Source of the DNA: Rhodomicrobium sp. R_RK_3
GTDB taxonomy: Bacteria > Pseudomonadota > Alphaproteobacteria > Rhizobiales > Rhodomicrobiaceae
Reading direction: 5' to 3'
Length of the DNA stretch: 64,000 nt
Assembly: GCF_002198715.1 (NCBI RefSeq)
Contig: NZ_MWLK01000036.1
Coordinates: forward strand, 124,001 to 188,000
The notes beneath the pieces are model-generated. The model ran no database searches. It was not told the DNA's origin and worked only from the letters and a program-made list of their open reading frames with translations. This document shows, in pieces, positions 45,225-54,310 of the stretch (positions are counted from its first letter, which is position 1; every line of letters starts with the position of its first letter). The position numbers were made by a program, and so were the translations under genes.

Positions 45225-45270
45225 AGTCCGGCTGCGGCTTGGATTAGGGCTTCCGCCCAATAAACCCGCG

Positions 45271-45810
45271 CTAGACCAGCAGCAGATAAAGCAGCATCGC
45301 GGCCAGCACGGCGCCCCCGGCGATCCACGCCCAGAGCGGCACCACCATGATGGGCTTTTCCGGCGGTTCTTCCCCGCCGAGGATTTTCTCGAAACGGTCG
45401 AAAAACTGGCCCGCCATCATATTCGCCGTGGACTCCACCAGCCGCGAGCCGATCTGCGCCAGCTTGCCGGCGATCTGCGCATCGGCGGTCCAGCTCAGCC
45501 TGGTGCCGCCCGCCGCCGGCTCCAGCCGGACCTTGGCGCTGCCCTTGGCGCTTCCCGCCGCGCCGCCCGAGCCTTCGCCCGATAGCGTATAGCCGTTCGG
45601 CGGATCGAGCTCCGACAGCCGCACGACGCCCTGGAAGCGGGCCTGCACCGGCCCGATCCGGCTCGCCACCGTCGCCCGATAGCCGCCGCTGGGGATCGCT
45701 TCAAAACTCTCGCAGCCGGGGATGGATTGCCGCAGCACCTCCGGGTCGTTGAGCGCCTGCCAGACCTTGGCCTGCGGCAGCGGCAGGATTTTTTCGCCGG
45801 TCAGTTTCAT
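45271..45810 (-). CDS. CoxG-like SRPBCC protein with C-terminal membrane anchor
   Basis: The 179-residue protein starts MKLTGEKILPLPQAKVWQAL and contains LRQSIPGCESFE, GGTRLSWTADAQIAGKLAQIG and VESTANMMAGQFFDRFEK, typical of the CoxG (carbon monoxide dehydrogenase subunit G) family of lipid-cavity proteins. A final hydrophobic helix (about residues 155-178) would anchor it in the membrane. No CO dehydrogenase structural genes are in the window, so CO oxidation should not be inferred. Confidence 0.88.
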   Translation of the reverse strand: MKLTGEKILPLPQAKVWQALNDPEVLRQSIPGCESFEAIPSGGYRATVASRIGPVQARFQGVVRLSELDPPNGYTLSGEGSGGAAGSAKGSAKVRLEPAAGGTRLSWTADAQIAGKLAQIGSRLVESTANMMAGQFFDRFEKILGGEEPPEKPIMVVPLWAWIAGGAVLAAMLLYLLLV

Positions 45811-45903
45811 GAGACGTATCCTCGCCTGTTCAGTCGCCGCCCTCCGCGCCGCAGCATACCGCTATACGACTGATCGTTATATATTTTCCGCCCCGCCGCG
45901 CCG

Positions 45904-46500
45904 TCATCCCGGCCGTGTCAGCTCCCATTGTTCGGCAACGGTCGCATAATCATTATAGCCGCAGCGGGCTATGGTCTGCGCCTTCACCGCGTCGAAGCGC
46001 CCATCGCGCAGATAGTCGTCTTTGATATGGGTCGCGACGACCTGGCCGATGGTCAGATAGTTGCCGGTCGCGCGGCCATCCACATCCGACAGCTCGATAA
46101 TCTGCACCAGCTTGCATTCGAGCGCCGCCGGGCTCTCGCCGACGAAGGGCGGCCGCACCAGGCGCGACGGCGCCATGGTCAGCTCGGCATAATCGAACTC
46201 ATTGTCGCCGTCGGCAAGCTTGGCGGAAGACATGTTCATCTGCCGCGCGAGCGGCAGCGTGGCCAGGCTATAGGTGAACTCGCCGGTCGCCTGCGCATTG
46301 CGGACGCTGTGCTTCAGCCCGTCGCTGGAAAAGGCGATCAGATTCGGCCGCGAATTGATGGCGTTGAAGAAGGAATAGGGCGCGAGATTGACGCGGCCCT
46401 CGGCATCGATGCTGCCGATCCAGCCGATCGGGCGCGGCGCGATGATGGCCTTGAACGGGTCGAAAGGCAGTCCGTGCGGTTCATCGGCGGTGTAAAACAA
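45904..46500 (-). CDS. Flavin reductase-like FMN-binding protein
   Basis: The 198-residue protein belongs to the flavin reductase-like split-barrel family: HGLPFDPFKAIIAPRPIGWI, NLAPYSFFNAINSRPNLIAFSS (in two strands) and ATGEFTYSLATLPLARQMN. The start is taken as TTG 46500 because GGGGGA lies six bases upstream and family members begin with a similar FY-x-P/D segment; an ATG at 46536 would add 12 unrelated residues. Proteins of this type reduce flavins or act as NAD(P)H:flavin oxidoreductases. Partner enzyme is unknown. Confidence 0.86.
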   Translation of the reverse strand: MFYTADEPHGLPFDPFKAIIAPRPIGWIGSIDAEGRVNLAPYSFFNAINSRPNLIAFSSDGLKHSVRNAQATGEFTYSLATLPLARQMNMSSAKLADGDNEFDYAELTMAPSRLVRPPFVGESPAALECKLVQIIELSDVDGRATGNYLTIGQVVATHIKDDYLRDGRFDAVKAQTIARCGYNDYATVAEQWELTRPG

Positions 46501-46584
46501 GGCGCGTCCCCCAGGCCTTCGACATTTCGAATACATTAGCGAAAATCGCCAGTTTGTGTGAACGGTTTTGGCGATTCCCCTAGA

Positions 46585-46629
46585 GCGGGATGAGTAAAGT
46601 GGGTACCGGTTTACCGCTCGTCATCCCGC
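46585..46629. repeat. Hairpin/repeat with GCGGGATGA arms and ACCGGTTT core
   Basis: GCGGGATGA (46585-46593) and TCATCCCGC (46621-46629) are perfect inverted arms around AAGTGGGTACCGGTTTACCG. This is of the type of intergenic palindrome common in Rhizobiales genomes. The rest of the 367-base spacer to the MFS gene shows no gene. Confidence 0.6.
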
Positions 46630-46867
46630 GCTAAATGTAGGAACTGGATCACTGTTCGTGATCTCGCGGCGCGAGCGTTACGCCGCTCCGCCCAGCCAGG
46701 ACGAGGGCCGAACCGGCCCGCGCGCAATGCCACCTAAGCTGGTGCGCATGGCCGCATTGCCGCACCATGGTTGCCAAGCGCCTGCTTGCGGCGCTAACGT
46801 GCCCCGCGCTCGCCCCATCCGGCCCGCCGCCCTCCGCCGTCCATCCGGCTTCGCAAGGACATCTCCC

Positions 46868-48328
46868 TTGAGCGCCATGCCGTCCCGCATTCTCGTACCG
46901 ATGATCGTCGCCTGCGCGCTGTTCATGGAGAACATGGACTCTACCGTGCTGGCGACCTCGCTGCCCGCCATCGCCCGCGACCTCAATGAAGACCCGATCG
47001 CGCTGAAACTGGCGCTGACCAGCTATCTGCTCTCGCTCGCCGTCTTCATCCCGGCCAGCGGCTGGGTGGCCGACCGTTTCGGGGCCAAGACGGTGTTCCG
47101 GCTGGCGCTGGTGATCTTCATGACCGGCTCGGCGACCTGCGGTTTCGCCAGCGGCCTCGGCGATTTCGTCGTCTCACGCATCGTGCAGGGCATCGGCGGC
47201 GCGATGATGGTGCCGGTCGGGCGGCTGGTGATCCTGCGCTCGGTGCCGAAGGACCAACTCGTCTCGGCGCTGGCCTGGTTCACCATTCCGGCGATGATCG
47301 GGCCGATCGCGGGACCGCCGCTCGGCGGCTTCATCACCACCTATTTCGACTGGCGCTGGATCTTCTACATCAACATCCCCATCGGCCTGCTGGGCCTCGT
47401 GCTGGTGACGCGCTATATCGAAGATATTCGCGAGGTGCAGACCGCCCCGCTCGACTGGCGCGGCCTGATCCTGCTCGGCGTCGGCCTGTCCGGGCTGGTC
47501 TTCGGCCTTGCCGTGATCGGCCAGAGCCTGGTGCCGTTCTGGCTGGCGGTCGGCATGGTCGCCGTGGGCCTCGTCTTCTGCGGGCTGTATTGGCGGCACG
47601 CGGCGCACACCGCGCATCCGCTGCTCAATCTCGGCCTGATGCGGCTGCCGACCTTCCGGGCGAGCGTCATCGGCGGCAGCACCTTCCGCGTCGGCATCGG
47701 CGCGACGGCCTTCCTGCTGCCGCTGCTGTTCCAGATCGGCTTCGGCCTGTCGGCCTTCGCCTCGGGCCTCCTGACCTTCGTTTCGGCGGTCGGCGCCTTC
47801 GCCATGAAATTCGCCGCGCCGCCGATCCTGAAGCGCTTCGGTTTCCGCCAGGTGCTGCTTGCCAATGCGATCATCGGCTCCAGCTTCGTCGCGGTCTGCG
47901 CGCTGTTCACGCCCGCGACGCCGCATGTCATCATCCTGGCGGTGCTGCTGGCCGGCGGCTTCTTCCGCTCGCTGCAATTCACCGCCGTCAATTCACTCGC
48001 CTTCGCCGACGTCGCCGCGCCGTCGATGAGCCAGGCGACGAGCTTTTCCAGCGCGGCGCAGCAATTGTCGATCTCGCTCGGCGTCGCGGTGGCGGCGCTG
48101 GCGTTGGAGGCGGGGCAAGTCATTCGCGGCGATTTCGAGATCCGCTCGGCCGATTTTGTCGTGGCCTTCGTGGTGGTGGGCGCCATCGGGGCGCTGTCGG
48201 CCTTGTCCTTCCGCACCCTGTCGCCCGACGCCGGGGCCGAGCTGACCGGCCGCCTCACCGTCGCGGCCGATGAACAGCCCTCGAGCCAGCCGCCCCAGCC
48301 TACGCCGACATCCACGCCGGGCCAGTGA
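46868..48328 (+). CDS. DHA2-family MFS drug exporter
   Basis: The protein of about 486 residues has roughly 14 membrane segments and the DHA2 (EmrB/QacA) motifs: FMENMDSTVLATSLPAIARD in helix 1, GWVADRFGAKTVFR (motif A) and VQGIGGAMMVPVGRLVIL (motif B/C region). The ending is Pro/Thr/Ser-rich. TTG 46868 has AAGGA seven bases upstream; ATG 46877 is an alternative three codons on. It should export toxic organic compounds using the proton gradient. No adjacent regulator or adaptor gene is seen. Confidence 0.88.
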   Translation: MSAMPSRILVPMIVACALFMENMDSTVLATSLPAIARDLNEDPIALKLALTSYLLSLAVFIPASGWVADRFGAKTVFRLALVIFMTGSATCGFASGLGDFVVSRIVQGIGGAMMVPVGRLVILRSVPKDQLVSALAWFTIPAMIGPIAGPPLGGFITTYFDWRWIFYINIPIGLLGLVLVTRYIEDIREVQTAPLDWRGLILLGVGLSGLVFGLAVIGQSLVPFWLAVGMVAVGLVFCGLYWRHAAHTAHPLLNLGLMRLPTFRASVIGGSTFRVGIGATAFLLPLLFQIGFGLSAFASGLLTFVSAVGAFAMKFAAPPILKRFGFRQVLLANAIIGSSFVAVCALFTPATPHVIILAVLLAGGFFRSLQFTAVNSLAFADVAAPSMSQATSFSSAAQQLSISLGVAVAALALEAGQVIRGDFEIRSADFVVAFVVVGAIGALSALSFRTLSPDAGAELTGRLTVAADEQPSSQPPQPTPTSTPGQ

Positions 48329-48360
48329 GGGGGACGATAGAGCCGAGATTGGCGGCGGGA

Positions 48361-48615
48361 TCAGATGCCGGTGCGGCCGAGACGCTTTTCGAGGCGCTCG
48401 ACGCGGCGGGAAAGCCGCCCGGCCGTGCCTTCGAGCCGCGCGCATTGCTCGGTCAGCCCGGCCGCGATCCGCTCGAAATCGGCTCTGAGCGCCGCGATCT
48501 CGCTTTCCAGCGCATTGTTGCGGGTCAGCATATCGAGCATGGCGTCGACAACCTTCGCCTGGTTGCCTTCGGGACGGGGGTAAGTCTCGCGCTGATCGCG
48601 GGCGGGGTCCGACAT
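48361..48615 (-). CDS. Small coiled-coil hypothetical protein
   Basis: This 84-residue protein is hydrophilic, with an acidic/Arg-rich helix from about residue 20 onward (AKVVDAMLDMLTRNNALESE to RRVERLEKRLGR) that would form a coiled coil. I do not recognise a family. It lies between an MFS gene and an SbcD-like gene, on the opposite strand, with normal GC content. The regular heptad-like spacing of Leu and Ile supports it as a real gene, but evidence is limited. Confidence 0.5.
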   Translation of the reverse strand: MSDPARDQRETYPRPEGNQAKVVDAMLDMLTRNNALESEIAALRADFERIAAGLTEQCARLEGTAGRLSRRVERLEKRLGRTGI

Positions 48616-48763
48616 TGCATCAGCATATCAGTGCATGGGCAGGGCACAGGGCTTGACTGCCGGTTGCCTTAATCCGGGGTGAAAATCGGCGCGGCCTCCG
48701 CATCTATCCACCGCCCGGCCGGCCCGGTTGCGAATCGCTGCCGCTTCGGGGCAGAGTCGCAAG

Positions 48764-49888
48764 ATGGGGTTTCGTTTCATACACACGGCGGATTGGCAGC
48801 TCGGCAAGCCTTTCGGCAATTTTCCGGGCGATGTCGGCGCCGAATTGCGGCTGCAGCGTATCCGCACCGTCCAGCGCATCGCCGAACTGGCGCAGGAGCG
48901 CGCGGCTGACGCGGTGCTGGTCGCGGGCGATGTCTTCGACAGCAACGAGGTCGCAGACCGCACCATTGTCAGGACGCTCGAAGCGCTCAAAGCCTTCGCC
49001 GGGACCTGGGTCTTCCTGCCGGGCAATCACGACGCCGCGCTCGCCCATAGCGTCTGGACGCGGATGCGCGACATGGGCGTGCCGGACAATGTCGTCATCG
49101 CCGATGAGCCCGAGCCGCTCGATCGCTGGGGCGGCTCGGCCATCGTGCTGCCGGCACCGCTGCGCCGCCGACGCGAGGCGCTCGACCAGACCGAATGGTT
49201 CGACGGCGCCGCGACGCCGGACAATGCCATCCGCATCGGCCTCGCCCATGGCAGCGTCGCCAACCGGCTGCCGGGCGCGGCCGAGGCCTCCAACGAAATC
49301 CCCGAGGACCGCGCTGCGCGGGCCGGGCTCGACTATCTCGCCCTGGGCGACTGGCACGGCGCGCTGAACATCGCGGCGCGAAGCTGGTATTCCGGCACGC
49401 CGGAGCCCGACCGGCACAAGGCCAACCAATCCGGCTTCGTCCACCTCGTCGAGATCGCCGCGCCGCGCGCGCCCGAGCGCATCGAAACGCTCGGCGTCGG
49501 GCATTATTGCTGGCTGCGGCGCGAGGTCGAGATGATCGACGGCACCTGCAACGCCGCGCTCGAAGCGCTCGCCGCCCTTAGCGACGACCACCGCCGCTGC
49601 GTCATCCAGCTCGATCTGTCCGGCACGGTCAGCCTTGCCGAACGGCACCGGCTCGAACGCGAATTGACGCTCTGGGAAGCCAAGCTCCACCATCTCGACG
49701 TCGATGACCGCGCTTTGCTGGACGAGCCGACCTCCGACGATCTGGATGCCATCGACACGGCCGGCTTCGTGCGCCTCGCCGTCGAGCGGCTGCGCGCCAA
49801 GATGCAGGACCCCAACGATCCCGAGACCGGCGCGGCGCGCATGGCGCTGCGGATGATGTATCTCGACCATGTCGGGCAGGGGAATTGA
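48764..49888 (+). CDS. SbcD/YhaO-like DNA repair exonuclease (metallophosphoesterase)
   Basis: The 374-residue protein begins MGFRFIHTADWQLGKPFG (D-x-H motif), followed by VLVAGDVFDSNE (GD), VFLPGNHDAAL (GNHD), IGLAHGSVA (His) and YLALGDWHGAL (GxH). The set identifies the Mre11/SbcD/YhaO nuclease group. ATG 48764 is preferred to TTG 48728. Its end overlaps the start region of a large ATPase gene, the usual partner in an SbcCD-like DNA-end processing complex. Confidence 0.88.
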   Translation: MGFRFIHTADWQLGKPFGNFPGDVGAELRLQRIRTVQRIAELAQERAADAVLVAGDVFDSNEVADRTIVRTLEALKAFAGTWVFLPGNHDAALAHSVWTRMRDMGVPDNVVIADEPEPLDRWGGSAIVLPAPLRRRREALDQTEWFDGAATPDNAIRIGLAHGSVANRLPGAAEASNEIPEDRAARAGLDYLALGDWHGALNIAARSWYSGTPEPDRHKANQSGFVHLVEIAAPRAPERIETLGVGHYCWLRREVEMIDGTCNAALEALAALSDDHRRCVIQLDLSGTVSLAERHRLERELTLWEAKLHHLDVDDRALLDEPTSDDLDAIDTAGFVRLAVERLRAKMQDPNDPETGAARMALRMMYLDHVGQGN

Positions 49889-49892
49889 TGCG

Positions 49893-52523
49893 ATGCAGAT
49901 CCGCCGCATCGAGATCCGCGATTTCCGCAAGCTCAGCCATGTGCTGATCGAAAACCTCGAGGACGGGCTGAACGTGCTCGTCGGCGACAATGAGGCGGGC
50001 AAGTCCACGCTGCTCGCCGCCCTGCGCGCGGTGCTGTTCGAGCGGCACAGGGTCAGCGGCGACGTGGCGGCGCGGATGCAGCCTTATGGGCAATCGGTGC
50101 GGCCGGAAGTCGCCATCGAGTTCGATCTGGGCGGCAAGAGCTGGAAATTGCGCAAGGCCTTCTGCCAGAAGCCGGAGGCGGAGCTGATCGGCCCCGGCGA
50201 GCGCGCCACCGGCGATGCCGTCGAGGAGCGGCTGGCCGAGCTGTTCGGCTTCAATCCGCCGGGGCGCGGCCAGTCGAAGCCCGAGGAGCATCAAGGCATT
50301 TACGGCTTGCTCTGGGTGGAGCAGGGCGGCTCGCATCGCTCGCTCGGCGTCGGCGCGGGGCGCAACATGATCGCCTCGGCGCTGGAGCTGGAGGTCGGCG
50401 AAGTCGTCGGCGGCGAGCGCGGGCGGGCCCTTCTAGCCGCCGCCGAGGAGCGCCGCAACGGCTTTTGGGACAAGCGCGGCAATCCGCGCGGCGATTATAA
50501 GGCGCTCCGCGACGAGGTCGCCGCGCTGGAGGCGCGCCAGGGCGATTTGACCGCGCAGCTTGCCGACTATGACGAGAAGATCGCCGCGCTGGAGAAGAAG
50601 AGCGAGGCGCTTGCCCGCTACGGGCGCGAGGATCATCACGGCAAGGCGATGCTGTCGGTCGAGGCGGCGAAGGCGGCGGTGCAGCGGTCGGAGAAGCTGG
50701 ACGCGGCTGTGAAGAGCGCGGCCGAGCGGCTGGACCGGCTGCGGCTGGAGCGCGATGCCGCCGCCGAGCGCAAGGACGCACGCGAAAAACTGGCGGCGGC
50801 GGTCGAGGCGGCGCGCAAGGCGGTCGCGGCGGCGCAATCCGAGGCCGACGATCGGCGGGCGCTTTTGGCAAGGCATGAGGCGGCAGCGGCAGGCGCGGAG
50901 GCCAATTTCGCAGAGGCACGGAAGGCGCGACAGCAGGCCGACGACCGCGTCCGCGCCATGGAGCAGGCGATCGCCCACGCCCAGGCCGCTGCTTTGCTGC
51001 GCGACCTCGATGAGCGGCTGACCGCCGCCGAGAACGCCGAGGCCAAGCGGCGCGAGCACACCGCCGCCGCCGAGGCCATCACCATCCGCAAGCCCGACAT
51101 CGCCGCGCTGGAAAAGCTGCAAAGCGAGTCCGACCGCGCCCGGCTGCAGCTCGAGGCGGCGAGCGTGCGGATCGCGTTTGAGCCGGAAGGCGCGCGCGGC
51201 GTCAGCGTCGATGGCGAGGCGCATGATGCGGGCGAGCCGCTGCGGCTGTCGCGCGACGCGGTGCTGGAATTGCAAGGTTATGGACGTTTGCGGATCCACC
51301 CGGGCGGCGGCGTCGAAGCGCTGCGGCAGGCGGCGGATGCGGCAGCCGCAAGCCTCAAGGACCGGCTGGCAAAACTCGGCTTCGCCGATCTTGCCGCCGC
51401 GCGCGAGGCTTTGGCGCGCGGCGTCTCGGCGCGCCAGGAGGCCGATGCCTTGGCGAAAACCATCGCCGCGCTTGCCCCGCAAGGTCTCGATGTGCTGCGG
51501 CAATCGGTCGAGAGCCAGCGCAATCTCGCCGAGCGCCCGCTGACGGAAATGGCCGCCGCGATCACCGAGGCGTCGGACGCCAGGCTCGCCGAACTCATCG
51601 CCGCCCAGCGCAAGGCGCTGAAGGCCGAGCAGAGCGCCGAAACCGCGCTGGCATCGGCGCGGACTGGGAAGGAGGAGGCCGGGCGCGAAGCGGCCACCCT
51701 CGCCGAGCGCTCCGCCGCCGCCCAGCGCCGGCAAGAGGCCAGCGTCCAGGATCTGACGGCGGCGCGCGCGCAGGCCGGCGACAAGGATCTGCTCGACGCC
51801 CTCGCGGCGGCGACGGACGCCGCAGGGCTCGCGGAAAAGCAGCACGCCGAGGCGAAAGCCGCGCTCGACGCCGCCGAACCCGACGCCGTGCTGCTCGAAC
51901 TCCAGCGCGCCGAGCGGGCCGAGCGCGCCATCCGCACCGACATCGACAGCCTCACCCGCGATAAGCGCGACATCGAAATCGAGCTGAAGGCGCTCGGCCG
52001 CGACGGCCTTGGCGAGCAACTCGCCGAGATCACCGGCCAGCGTGACGCGGCGGCCTCGCGCATCGCCGCCCTGCACGCCGAAGCCGCCGCCGCCCGCCTG
52101 CTGCACGACACGCTCGCCGAGGCCCAGCGCGAGACCAAGGACCGCTGGCTCGGCCCCGTCCGCGAGCGGGTGAAGCCCTATCTGAAGCTGATCCAGCCCG
52201 ACAGCGACATCGTGCTGAACGAGGACACGCTGGAAATCGAGCATTTCGTCCGCAAGGGCGTCCGGGAGCCGTTCCACTCGCTCAGCGTCGGCGCGCGCGA
52301 GCAGGTCGCGGTGATCGCCCGGCTGGCGCTGGCCGACATCCTGCGCGCCTCGGGCCAGCCTTCCGCCATCATCCTGGACGACGCGCTGGTGAACACCGAC
52401 GAGGGCCGTCTGGAGCGGATGCATCTGGTGCTGCAGAAGGCCGCGCAAGCGCTGCAAGTCCTTGTCCTGACCTGCCGGGAGCGCGATTTCCTGCAGCTCG
52501 GCGCGCCGATCAAGCGTATTTGA
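49893..52523 (+). CDS. SbcC/Rad50/YhaN-like SMC ATPase
   Basis: The 876-residue protein has an N-terminal Walker A (LVGDNEAGKSTLL), long coiled coils rich in Ala/Glu/Arg, and a C-terminal ABC signature (SLSVGAREQVAVIARLAL) with Walker B (SAIILDDALVNTD). This is the layout of Rad50/SbcC/YhaN. I find no C-x2-C zinc hook in the middle; a short beta-rich stretch (ARGVSVDGEAHDAGEPLRLS, LELQGYGRLRIHPGGG) occupies that place. The ATG at 49893 has AGGGGA nine bases upstream. It should form a DNA-end processing complex with the SbcD-like product. Confidence 0.9.
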   Translation: MQIRRIEIRDFRKLSHVLIENLEDGLNVLVGDNEAGKSTLLAALRAVLFERHRVSGDVAARMQPYGQSVRPEVAIEFDLGGKSWKLRKAFCQKPEAELIGPGERATGDAVEERLAELFGFNPPGRGQSKPEEHQGIYGLLWVEQGGSHRSLGVGAGRNMIASALELEVGEVVGGERGRALLAAAEERRNGFWDKRGNPRGDYKALRDEVAALEARQGDLTAQLADYDEKIAALEKKSEALARYGREDHHGKAMLSVEAAKAAVQRSEKLDAAVKSAAERLDRLRLERDAAAERKDAREKLAAAVEAARKAVAAAQSEADDRRALLARHEAAAAGAEANFAEARKARQQADDRVRAMEQAIAHAQAAALLRDLDERLTAAENAEAKRREHTAAAEAITIRKPDIAALEKLQSESDRARLQLEAASVRIAFEPEGARGVSVDGEAHDAGEPLRLSRDAVLELQGYGRLRIHPGGGVEALRQAADAAAASLKDRLAKLGFADLAAAREALARGVSARQEADALAKTIAALAPQGLDVLRQSVESQRNLAERPLTEMAAAITEASDARLAELIAAQRKALKAEQSAETALASARTGKEEAGREAATLAERSAAAQRRQEASVQDLTAARAQAGDKDLLDALAAATDAAGLAEKQHAEAKAALDAAEPDAVLLELQRAERAERAIRTDIDSLTRDKRDIEIELKALGRDGLGEQLAEITGQRDAAASRIAALHAEAAAARLLHDTLAEAQRETKDRWLGPVRERVKPYLKLIQPDSDIVLNEDTLEIEHFVRKGVREPFHSLSVGAREQVAVIARLALADILRASGQPSAIILDDALVNTDEGRLERMHLVLQKAAQALQVLVLTCRERDFLQLGAPIKRI

Positions 52524-52532
52524 GCGATCGCG

Positions 52533-53015
52533 CTAAACCCGGTGATAGGGATGGCCGGCGAGGATCGAGGCGGCGCGGTAAAGCTGTTCGGCGAGAACGG
52601 CGCGGGCGAGGCCGTGCGGCAGGGTCATGCGGCCGAACGACAAGGTCAGCGCGGCCTCGGCGGCAAGATCGGGCGCGAGCCCGTCAGGACCGCCGATGAT
52701 GAGGCATAGATTGCGGATGCCATTGTCGCGCGCGCTGGCGAGAAATTGCGCGAACTCCGCGCTGCCGAGCGTCTTGCCGCGTTCGTCCAGCGCCACGATG
52801 CGCGCGCCTTCGGGGATCTTCTTGCGCAGCTCGGCAGCCTCGGCGGCCTTGCGCTCGGGGGCGGAGCGCGCCTTGCTCTCGATCAGCTCGGTAATGGCGA
52901 CGCCGCCGAAACCGAGCGGCGCGCCGGTCTGCTGGAAGCGCTGGAGATAGCGCTCGACGATGCCGCGCTCGGCATCCTCCTTGAGGCGCCCGACGCACAG
53001 AATATGCAGCTTCAT
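52533..53015 (-). CDS. rlmH: 23S rRNA pseudouridine(1915) N3-methyltransferase RlmH
   Basis: The 160-residue SPOUT methyltransferase has ARIVALDERGKTLGSAEFA, NLCLIIGGPDGL and the C-terminal knot TLPHGLARAVLAEQLYRAASI with the final GHPYHR motif. It methylates pseudouridine 1915 in helix 69 of 23S rRNA. It is the last gene of the hisD-nadD-rsfS-rlmH run, and the rsfS-rlmH pairing is widely conserved. Confidence 0.96.
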   Translation of the reverse strand: MKLHILCVGRLKEDAERGIVERYLQRFQQTGAPLGFGGVAITELIESKARSAPERKAAEAAELRKKIPEGARIVALDERGKTLGSAEFAQFLASARDNGIRNLCLIIGGPDGLAPDLAAEAALTLSFGRMTLPHGLARAVLAEQLYRAASILAGHPYHRV

Positions 53016-53076
53016 GCGGACGGCCCGGCAAAGCAGACCCTCCGGACGGCGGAGGCCCGTCTCTCGAGAAGCGGCG

Positions 53077-53487
53077 TTAGACGGCGACCGGATCGGTCGG
53101 ACGGTCGGCCGACCACATCTTCTCGAGATTGTAGAACTGGCGCACTTCCGGCCGGAAGATATGGACGATGACGTCGCCGGCGTCGATCAGCACCCAGTCG
53201 CAATGCGGCATGCCTTCGACCCGGAGGCCGCCGACACCATCGGCTTTGAGCTTGTCGCGCAATTGATCGGCGATCGCGCCGACATGCCGCTGCGACCGCC
53301 CGGACGCAATCACCATGGTGTCGCCGATCGACGTCTTGCCGTGAAGGTCGATGGAGACAACATCTTCAGCTTTTGCATCGGAAAGGGAGTCGAGCACAGT
53401 CGTTAGGATGGACGCCGCGCCCTGGTCTTTCCCCAGCCGCGCGGATTTTGGCTTGCCACGGAGGGCCGCCCCTGTCGAGGTGTGCAT
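53077..53487 (-). CDS. rsfS: Ribosomal silencing factor RsfS
   Basis: The 136-residue protein belongs to the RsfS/Iojap family: VLDSLSDAKAEDVVSIDL, MVIASGRSQRHVGAIAD, DWVLIDAGDVIVHIF and the C-terminal RQFYNLEKMWSA. It binds ribosomal protein L14 and prevents subunit joining during starvation. About 25 N-terminal residues before the domain are basic and not conserved. It lies between nadD and rlmH. Confidence 0.95.
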   Translation of the reverse strand: MHTSTGAALRGKPKSARLGKDQGAASILTTVLDSLSDAKAEDVVSIDLHGKTSIGDTMVIASGRSQRHVGAIADQLRDKLKADGVGGLRVEGMPHCDWVLIDAGDVIVHIFRPEVRQFYNLEKMWSADRPTDPVAV

Positions 53488-53676
53488 TATCAGTTCAGTT
53501 TCCTTCCGTCATGGACAACCGGCCAGATCCGGCAAGGGCCGGAAACAAGCCGCTACGGATCTCGCTTCCGCAGAACTCTCCCAACATCGCCGAATGTGCG
53601 CCATTCGACTTGTTTTTTCAAGTTTGACCTGCGCCGAGCATTTAAAAATATTTGAATGCAAGACCGGAACTTAAGG

Positions 53677-54297
53677 TCAAATGCCACGTTTTTTGGCGTT
53701 GCCCGCTTTGCGGATCGCGGTCGAGGACAGGTCGGAGAGCGGCAAGGTGAGATAGATCCAGGCCGGCGGTTGCGCCAGGGCGAGACCGGCGGCGGCGCTT
53801 TCCGGCAGGCGCGCGCTGGCAAAACGCCGGGCAGCAGGCGCCGCGAGCGCGCTGTTGCGGGCGCCGGGGCGGTCGAGCACCAGGATCGGGATCGCGCCGA
53901 ACAGGCCGGTCCAGTCGCGCCAAAGGTGGAACTGGGCCAGATTGTCGCCGCCCATGATCCAGACGAAATGTACGCCCGGATAGCGCTTTTGCAGAAAATG
54001 CACCGTGTCGATGGCGTAGGGCGTCGGCAGCGCCGCCTCGAAATCGGTCACGACGATATCGGGATGCACGGCCAGAGTGCGCGCCTGCGCCACCCGCTCC
54101 GGCAGGCTCGCAAGATCGCCCGGGCGCTTCAGCGGATTGCCGGGCGTCACCATCCACCACAGCCGGTCGAGCCCCAGCCGCCGCAGCGCCGTCAGGCTGA
54201 TATGCAGATGCCCTTCATGCGCCGGGTTGAACGAGCCGCCGAGCAGCCCGACGCGCATTCCGGGCAGGGCGAGCGGCGGCCTGGCGTCGCTGGGCAT
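53677..54297 (-). CDS. nadD: Nicotinate-mononucleotide adenylyltransferase NadD
   Basis: The 206-residue enzyme adenylylates nicotinate mononucleotide in NAD synthesis. It has the nucleotidyltransferase motif GGSFNPAHEGHLHIS, the FVWIMGGDNLAQFHLW substrate segment and the signature DLSSTAIRK near the C-terminus. The start at 54297 leaves a 13-residue leader; an internal ATG at 54258 (MRVGLLGG) would give the core only. It begins 13 bases after hisD ends. Confidence 0.94.
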   Translation of the reverse strand: MPSDARPPLALPGMRVGLLGGSFNPAHEGHLHISLTALRRLGLDRLWWMVTPGNPLKRPGDLASLPERVAQARTLAVHPDIVVTDFEAALPTPYAIDTVHFLQKRYPGVHFVWIMGGDNLAQFHLWRDWTGLFGAIPILVLDRPGARNSALAAPAARRFASARLPESAAAGLALAQPPAWIYLTLPLSDLSSTAIRKAGNAKKRGI

Positions 54298-54310
54298 GGC
54301 GGGGCCTGGG

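Noticed and set aside
45271-45810. Evidence for carbon monoxide oxidation from the CoxG-like gene
   Set aside because: CoxG-like SRPBCC proteins are widespread and no coxMSL or accessory genes are in the window.
50433-52457. 674-codon frame opposite the SbcC-like gene
   Set aside because: It mirrors the Ala/Glu-rich coiled coil as Leu/Gly/Arg-rich sequence; the sense product has Walker A, signature and Walker B motifs.
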